From positions 1 through 9,282 of the forward strand of contig CAMAWK010000088.1 of NCBI GenBank assembly GCA_945861915.1: a stretch of 9,282 nucleotides of DNA. Direction: 5' to 3'. Of the stretch, positions 5,569 to 9,282 are shown one piece after another. The stretch's first letter is position 1, and every line of letters starts with the position of its first letter. The notes beneath the pieces were generated by a model that was given only the letters and a program-made list of their open reading frames with translations, searched no databases and was not told where the DNA came from. Both the position numbers and the translations under genes were made by a program. Source of the stretch: Flavobacterium psychrophilum (GTDB taxonomy: Bacteria; Bacteroidota; Bacteroidia; Flavobacteriales; Flavobacteriaceae).

Positions 5569-6036
5569 ATGAAAAAAAAGTGTATCGGTTTTTTGTTTCT
5601 CATTGCATTGGTTTCCTGTCAAGAAGATATTAAATTCAACAATCCTTCTTTTCAAGGAGTGAAAGACAATGTGTTTTGGAGAGCTATTAGCTACAACGCC
5701 ACTCGATCTACTTCTGGAGTATTAACTATTGAAGCATATACCCGAAACGAAGTGGTAACTTTAAGAACTAGCGCTTCGACAGTTGGTATTTATCAATTAG
5801 GCACTAGTACCTCGAATACGGCTTCTTATAAAATAACTAATAAAACAGCTTCAACCCTATTTTCAACGGGTAGTGATTTTGGAGATGGCGAAATTGAGAT
5901 TACAAATTATGATGCTGTGAACAAAACCGTTACAGGAACTTTTAAATGTAATGTTGAAAATGTAGACAATGACCCTTTGTTTGGTCCTTCTATAAACTTT
6001 CAATATGGTAATTTTTATCAAATTCCTATAAATTAA
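5569..6036 (+). CDS. DUF6252-like lipoprotein
   Basis: A 155-residue lipoprotein. Residues 1-16 are a short signal peptide (MKKK start, hydrophobic core) with lipobox LVSC and Cys17 as the lipidation site. The residues after it, QED, resemble Bacteroidota surface-export signals, so outer-membrane surface placement is inferred. The mature part has the pattern I associate with DUF6252: an early NPSFQGVKDNVFWRAISYNA block (26-45), then beta-rich Thr/Ser strands, a GDGEIEITNYDAVNKTVTGT segment and a closing YGNFYQIPI. It is probably an all-beta domain of unknown function. It is transcribed divergently from rpsP and has its own -7 element with a flanking direct repeat. Nothing nearby points to a partner. 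The name rests on pattern recognition, not a search. Confidence 0.82.
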   Translation: MKKKCIGFLFLIALVSCQEDIKFNNPSFQGVKDNVFWRAISYNATRSTSGVLTIEAYTRNEVVTLRTSASTVGIYQLGTSTSNTASYKITNKTASTLFSTGSDFGDGEIEITNYDAVNKTVTGTFKCNVENVDNDPLFGPSINFQYGNFYQIPIN

Positions 6037-6155
6037 TTCGTTTTCAAACAATCACTAAGTAGTTGTAAAACATCGAAAAGCTTATACCCTTTATACTTTT
6101 ATAAAAATATAAAAACATAAATAAGCTAATACATAGTAGATTAGAAAAATAAGAG

Positions 6156-6163
6156 TACATTTG
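6156..6163 (+). promoter_or_regulatory. -7 promoter element of the RRM protein gene
   Basis: TACATTTG matches TAnnTTTG and lies 25 bp before the ATG at 6189. No TTG is found at the expected -33 distance. The 6037-6155 stretch upstream is AT-rich; it holds an all-AT hairpin (TTTTATA 6097-6103 with TATAAAA 6108-6114) but no convincing terminator for the preceding gene. Confidence 0.55.
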
Positions 6164-6188
6164 CCATTATTATTATAAATAAGTACAT

Positions 6189-6542
6189 ATGAATATTTTT
6201 GTTGGAAGCCTTCCGTTCAGTATTGAGGAAGCAGATTTAAGAGAGTCTTTCGAGGCTTATGGAGCAGTTGATTCTGTGAAAATTATTACTGATAAATTTA
6301 CTGGAAGAAGTAAAGGATTTGGTTTTGTTGAAATGCCAAGCGATGACGAGGCTCAAAAAGCAATTGATGAGTTAAACGGAGCGACTGTTCAAGGTCGTGC
6401 TATTGTGGTGAATAAGTCTGAGCCAAAACCAGAAGGCGAAAGAAGAAGTTTTAATAACAACCGTGGTGGAGAATCACGCGGAGGTTATGGAGGAAGCCGT
6501 GGCGGAGATAACCGTGGTGGTGGAAACAGAGGAGGATATTAA
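6189..6542 (+). CDS. RRM-domain RNA-binding protein with RGG-rich tail
   Basis: A 117-residue cytoplasmic RNA-binding protein. Residues 1 to about 78 are one complete RNA recognition motif: RNP2 is IFVGSL (3-8) and RNP1 is KGFGFVEM (42-49), with the aromatic residues expected for base stacking on RNA. From about residue 88 the tail is Arg/Gly/Asn-rich with repeated RGG and RGGY units, a disordered RNA-binding type. Similar small RRM-plus-glycine tail proteins are known in cyanobacteria, where several respond to cold, and in Bacteroidota; a role in RNA metabolism or cold adaptation is inferred. It has its own -7 element and is closed by a strong terminator, so it is monocistronic. The ATG gives the standard family start MNIFVGSLPF. 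There is no sign of truncation. Confidence 0.93.
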   Translation: MNIFVGSLPFSIEEADLRESFEAYGAVDSVKIITDKFTGRSKGFGFVEMPSDDEAQKAIDELNGATVQGRAIVVNKSEPKPEGERRSFNNNRGGESRGGYGGSRGGDNRGGGNRGGY

Positions 6543-6560
6543 TATTTTTCTTTTAACATA

Positions 6561-6600
6561 AAAAAAGCTGTCAATGAAAATTGACAGCTTTTTTGTTTTG
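6561..6600. terminator. Strong rho-independent terminator after the RRM gene
   Basis: A perfect 15-bp stem, AAAAAAGCTGTCAAT (6561-6575) with its complement (6580-6594), closed by a GAAA tetraloop and continued by a T-rich tail. The A/T ends of the stem make it usable from both strands, so it may also stop transcription from leuB, which ends at 6650 on the minus strand. Confidence 0.92.
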
Positions 6601-6614
6601 TTTTAGATGTGCAA

Positions 6615-6635
6615 AGACGTTGCATTGCAACGTCT
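6615..6635. repeat. GC-richer palindromic repeat after leuB
   Basis: AGACGTTGC (6615-6623) pairs perfectly with GCAACGTCT (6627-6635) around a 3-nt loop. Its sequence ending in GTCTCTAC resembles dispersed palindromes that I recall from many Bacteroidota intergenic regions (REP-like). It lies 15 bp beyond the leuB stop and could form a hairpin at the 3' end of the leu transcript. Confidence 0.6.
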
Positions 6636-6649
6636 CTACCTGAATTATT

Positions 6650-7711
6650 TTATAAATTCGCCACCAACCAATCGCCTACTTCACTGGTTGAATATTTTTT
6701 GGCGTCTTTTCCAGCTAAATCTTCAGTAACTATTCCTTGTTCTAACGATTTATTTACAACGGCTCTAATCGCTTCGGCTTCTTCTTTTAAACCAAAAGCA
6801 TCTTCAAACATCATCGCTGCCGATAAAATAGTGGCTAATGGATTGGCAATATTCAATCCTGTTGCTTGAGGATACGATCCGTGAATAGGTTCGTACAATG
6901 AAGTATGCTCTCCAACAGATGCTGAAGGCATTAGTCCCATAGAACCTGAAATTACCGATGCTTCGTCTGTTAAAATATCTCCAAATAAATTTTCTGTGAT
7001 TAAAACGTCATACGAATTAGGCCATTGTACCAAACGCATCGCCACTGCATCTACAAATTCGTAAGACACAGTTACTTCTGGATAGTCTTTTTCCATTGCT
7101 TGAACGGTTTCTCTCCACAAACGAGACGTTTCCAAAACGTTGGCTTTATCTACACAACACAATCTTTTAGAACGTGTCATGGCTAGTTCAAATCCTTTTT
7201 TTGCCAAACGTTGTACCTCGGCACGAGTGTAAACGCAGTTATCAAAAGCGGTTTCTCCACCATCTTTTCTTCCTTTTTCACCAAAATAAATTCCCCCTGT
7301 CAATTCTCTTAAGAAAATCAAATCGGTTCCTTCTATTCTTTCTCTTTTTAAAGGAGAATTATCAATTAATGACGGAAAAGTAAAGGTCGGACGCACATTG
7401 GCAAACAAACCTAATTTTTTACGCATTAACAACAATCCTTGCTCTGGACGAACAGGCGCTGAAGGATCGTTATCGTATTTTGGATGACCAATAGCTCCAA
7501 ACAAAACGGCATCGGCTTTCATACAAATTTCGTGTGTTTCGTCTGGATAAGGAACACCAACAGCATCAATGGCGCAAGCTCCCGTCAATGCGGGCGTCCA
7601 AGTGATTTCGTGATTGAATTTTTTGGCAATAGCATCCGAAACTTTTACAGCTTCGTTTACAACTTCTGGTCCGATTCCGTCTCCGGCTAATAGGGCAATA
7701 GTATATTTCAT
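6650..7711 (-). CDS. leuB: 3-isopropylmalate dehydrogenase
   Basis: A 353-residue NAD-dependent beta-decarboxylating dehydrogenase, full length for LeuB. It oxidises 3-isopropylmalate to 2-oxoisocaproate in leucine synthesis; the same enzyme can act on beta-methylmalate to give 2-oxobutyrate in the citramalate route to isoleucine. Visible features are GDGIGPEV (10-17), substrate-binding Arg97, Arg107 and Arg135, catalytic Tyr142 in TGGIYFG and Lys189 in DKANV, metal-binding Asp221, Asp245 and Asp249 in NLFGDILTDEAS, and the NAD-site loop EPIHGSYPQATG (274-285). The ATG gives the family start MKYTIALLAGDGIGPE. It follows the LeuA-family gene by 86 bp on the same strand, so they probably form the end of a leu operon; an AT-rich hairpin sits between them. 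No key residue is missing. Confidence 0.96.
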   Translation of the reverse strand: MKYTIALLAGDGIGPEVVNEAVKVSDAIAKKFNHEITWTPALTGACAIDAVGVPYPDETHEICMKADAVLFGAIGHPKYDNDPSAPVRPEQGLLLMRKKLGLFANVRPTFTFPSLIDNSPLKRERIEGTDLIFLRELTGGIYFGEKGRKDGGETAFDNCVYTRAEVQRLAKKGFELAMTRSKRLCCVDKANVLETSRLWRETVQAMEKDYPEVTVSYEFVDAVAMRLVQWPNSYDVLITENLFGDILTDEASVISGSMGLMPSASVGEHTSLYEPIHGSYPQATGLNIANPLATILSAAMMFEDAFGLKEEAEAIRAVVNKSLEQGIVTEDLAGKDAKKYSTSEVGDWLVANL

Positions 7712-7724
7712 TATTAATTATTTT

Positions 7725-7787
7725 ATTTAAAGATTGAAGTATTTAAAAATTTAAAGATTGGAATATTAATTTTTCAATCTTTAAATT
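7725..7787. repeat. Triple repeat and hairpin between the LeuA-family gene and leuB
   Basis: ATTTAAAGATTG occurs at 7725-7736 and 7749-7760, and its inverse at 7775-7786. The second and third form a perfect 13-bp stem (7748-7760 with 7775-7787) around a 14-nt loop. The inverted copy could instead pair with the first, giving two mutually exclusive hairpins in the leuA-leuB intercistronic RNA. This could attenuate or stabilise the leuB part of the message. Confidence 0.7.
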
Positions 7788-7797
7788 ATTTCATTTT

Positions 7798-9282
7798 TTA
7801 ATTAGTTACCACATTCAACATCTTTTGCGTAGCAATAATCGCCGCAACCGTTTGATCGGAATCCAATCCTCTGGTTTTAAATTCTTTTCCGTTATTGGTC
7901 CAAGTAATAATAGTTTCGCACAACGCGTCAGAGCTACTTCCTGGTGGGATTCTCACGGCATAATCTATCAATTTTGGCAAGGCCATTTTTTTGGTTTTAT
8001 AAATTTTAGAAAGTGCGTTCATAAAAGCATCAAACTGTCCATCGCCTTGTGCGTGTTCTTCTATAATTTCGTTATCAATTTTTAGGCAAATCGTGGTCGA
8101 AGGACGCATCCCTTTGGCATGCGATAACAAATAGGATTCGACTGTAATTTTCTCTTCGTATGTTTGTCTGTCCAAAACATCCGAAATGATATAAGGCAAA
8201 TCTTCTTTGGTAACAGTTTCTTTTTTGTCGCCCAACTCAATGATTCTTTGAGTAACTAATTTTAAATCTTCTTGATTGAGTTGCAAACCCAATTCTTGAA
8301 GATTTTTTTCGATATTCGCCTTCCCAGATGTTTTTCCTAAAGCATATTTTCGTTTTCTACCAAAACGCTCTGGCAATAAATCATTAAAATAGAGATTGTT
8401 TTTATTGTCGCCATCGGCATGAATTCCTGCAGTTTGAGTAAAAACATTGTCTCCCACAATAGGCTTATTGGCTGGTATTCTGTAGCCCGTAAAAGTCTCG
8501 ACCAGTTTACTAACTGTATAAAGCGAAGACTCTTTTACATTAATTTTTATCTCAGGCAAAAAATCATTGATAACCGCCACTGTGCTTTCTAGTGGTGCGT
8601 TTCCTGCTCGTTCGCCCATTCCGTTTACGGTTACGTGCAAACCGTTGATACCCGCTTTCAGAGCTTCCATCACATTGGCAACACTCAAGTCGTAATCGTT
8701 GTGTGCATGAAAATCAAAATGGATATTCGGGTATTTTGAGGTGATTTTTGAAACAAATTCAAATGTATCAGAAGGAATTAAAACCCCCAAAGTATCGGGC
8801 AACAAAACCCTTTTTATGGGTTGCTGGGTTATAAAATCTAAATATTGAAAAACATATTCGGGAGAATTTCGCATTCCGTTGCTCCAGTCTTCGAGATAAA
8901 CATTGGTTTCGATTCCGTTTTCTTTTGCCAAAACAATAGTTTCAGCAATTTCAGCAAAATGTTGTTCGGGTGTTTTTTTTAATTGATGAGTTAAATGATT
9001 GAGCGAACCTTTAGTCAATAAATTCTGGACTTTGGCTCCTGCTTTTTTCATCCATTCAATTGAAAGGCCTTTATCAACAAACGTTAAAACTTCAATTTTA
9101 GAAGTATAACCTTTTTCTAAAGCCCAAGACATTATGCCTTGAACGCCCTGAAATTCGCCCTCGCTTACTCGTGCCGAAGCAATTTCTATTCGGTCAACGT
9201 GCAGTTCCTCCAACAATAATTGTGCAATCGTCAGTTTTTCTGCAGCAGAAAAAGATACTCCTGAGGTTTGTTCACCATCACG
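7798..9282 (-). CDS. leuA/cimA: LeuA-family synthase, probably (R)-citramalate synthase-like (partial, 5' end outside window)
   Basis: At least 494 residues are visible; the frame is open to the window edge, which cuts in the N-terminal motif just before catalytic RDGEQTSGVSF, so only about 10-20 residues are missing. The TIM barrel has the active-site Arg-Asp, the YLEDW glutamate, the LPDTLGV threonine and the FHAHND metal-binding histidines. The C-terminal allosteric domain is present (from about VTVESYLLSH, ending DQTVAAIIATQKML). LeuA condenses acetyl-CoA with 2-oxoisovalerate; citramalate synthase uses pyruvate. From memory of the Leptospira enzyme, the pyruvate-pocket residues Leu81, Leu104 and Tyr144 are all conserved here (in KIEVLTF, QNLLTKG, NVYLEDW), which favours citramalate synthase. 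Of its isoleucine-site residues, Leu451, Tyr454 and Ile458 match, while Tyr430 is Phe and Val468 is Cys. leuB follows, consistent with either pathway. Confidence 0.93.
   Translation of the reverse strand, partial: RDGEQTSGVSFSAAEKLTIAQLLLEELHVDRIEIASARVSEGEFQGVQGIMSWALEKGYTSKIEVLTFVDKGLSIEWMKKAGAKVQNLLTKGSLNHLTHQLKKTPEQHFAEIAETIVLAKENGIETNVYLEDWSNGMRNSPEYVFQYLDFITQQPIKRVLLPDTLGVLIPSDTFEFVSKITSKYPNIHFDFHAHNDYDLSVANVMEALKAGINGLHVTVNGMGERAGNAPLESTVAVINDFLPEIKINVKESSLYTVSKLVETFTGYRIPANKPIVGDNVFTQTAGIHADGDNKNNLYFNDLLPERFGRKRKYALGKTSGKANIEKNLQELGLQLNQEDLKLVTQRIIELGDKKETVTKEDLPYIISDVLDRQTYEEKITVESYLLSHAKGMRPSTTICLKIDNEIIEEHAQGDGQFDAFMNALSKIYKTKKMALPKLIDYAVRIPPGSSSDALCETIITWTNNGKEFKTRGLDSDQTVAAIIATQKMLNVVTN

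Noticed and set aside
7825..8085. An open frame on the plus strand within the LeuA-family gene, like several others inside leuB, the acyl-CoA dehydrogenase and rimM.
   Set aside because: These are antisense images of well-recognised genes, with no family resemblance and no promoter.
9214..9216. A TTG that could be read as the start of the LeuA-family gene.
   Set aside because: The frame continues upstream to the window edge and encodes the essential RDGEQTSGVSF motif, so the gene is simply cut by the window.

Overview
The window looks like a chromosomal segment of a Flavobacterium-like member of the Bacteroidota. Supporting signs are strong AT-richness between genes, no Shine-Dalgarno sequences but A-rich stretches before start codons, several TAnnTTTG -7 promoter elements of the Bacteroidota type, two lipoproteins with acidic residues after the lipidated cysteine, a DUF3050 protein, and an extended ribosomal protein bS16. 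The content is mostly core metabolism and translation. I see no CRISPR array, tRNA, rRNA, phage or transposase gene.

Layout, left to right. A plus-strand fasciclin-domain lipoprotein (37-588) converges on a minus-strand block across a shared terminator. In transcription order (right to left) the minus block is rpsP, rimM, a small four-helix-bundle (23S rRNA intervening-sequence type) protein, trmN6, a glutaryl-CoA-dehydrogenase-like acyl-CoA dehydrogenase with its own promoter, then, after a terminator, a DUF3050 protein. rpsP, rimM and trmN6 form a translation group (small-subunit protein, 30S maturation factor, tRNA modification). The four-helix-bundle gene interrupts this group and is framed by nested inverted repeats built from the unit AAATTCCAA.

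Divergent from rpsP is a DUF6252-like lipoprotein (5569-6036), followed by an RRM/RGG RNA-binding protein (6189-6542) ending in a textbook terminator. The right end carries minus-strand leuB and, upstream of it and running off the window, a LeuA-family synthase. The synthase most resembles (R)-citramalate synthase as I recall the Leptospira enzyme, so the pair may serve threonine-independent isoleucine synthesis as well as leucine synthesis.

The most interesting signals are the inverted-repeat-framed four-helix-bundle cassette between rimM and trmN6, the citramalate-synthase-like specificity pocket, the long two-part charged extension of bS16 with a hairpin in its leader, and several intergenic repeat structures: a leuA-leuB triple repeat, a palindrome after leuB, and repeats around promoters and terminators. 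I did not find a clearly new multi-gene system.
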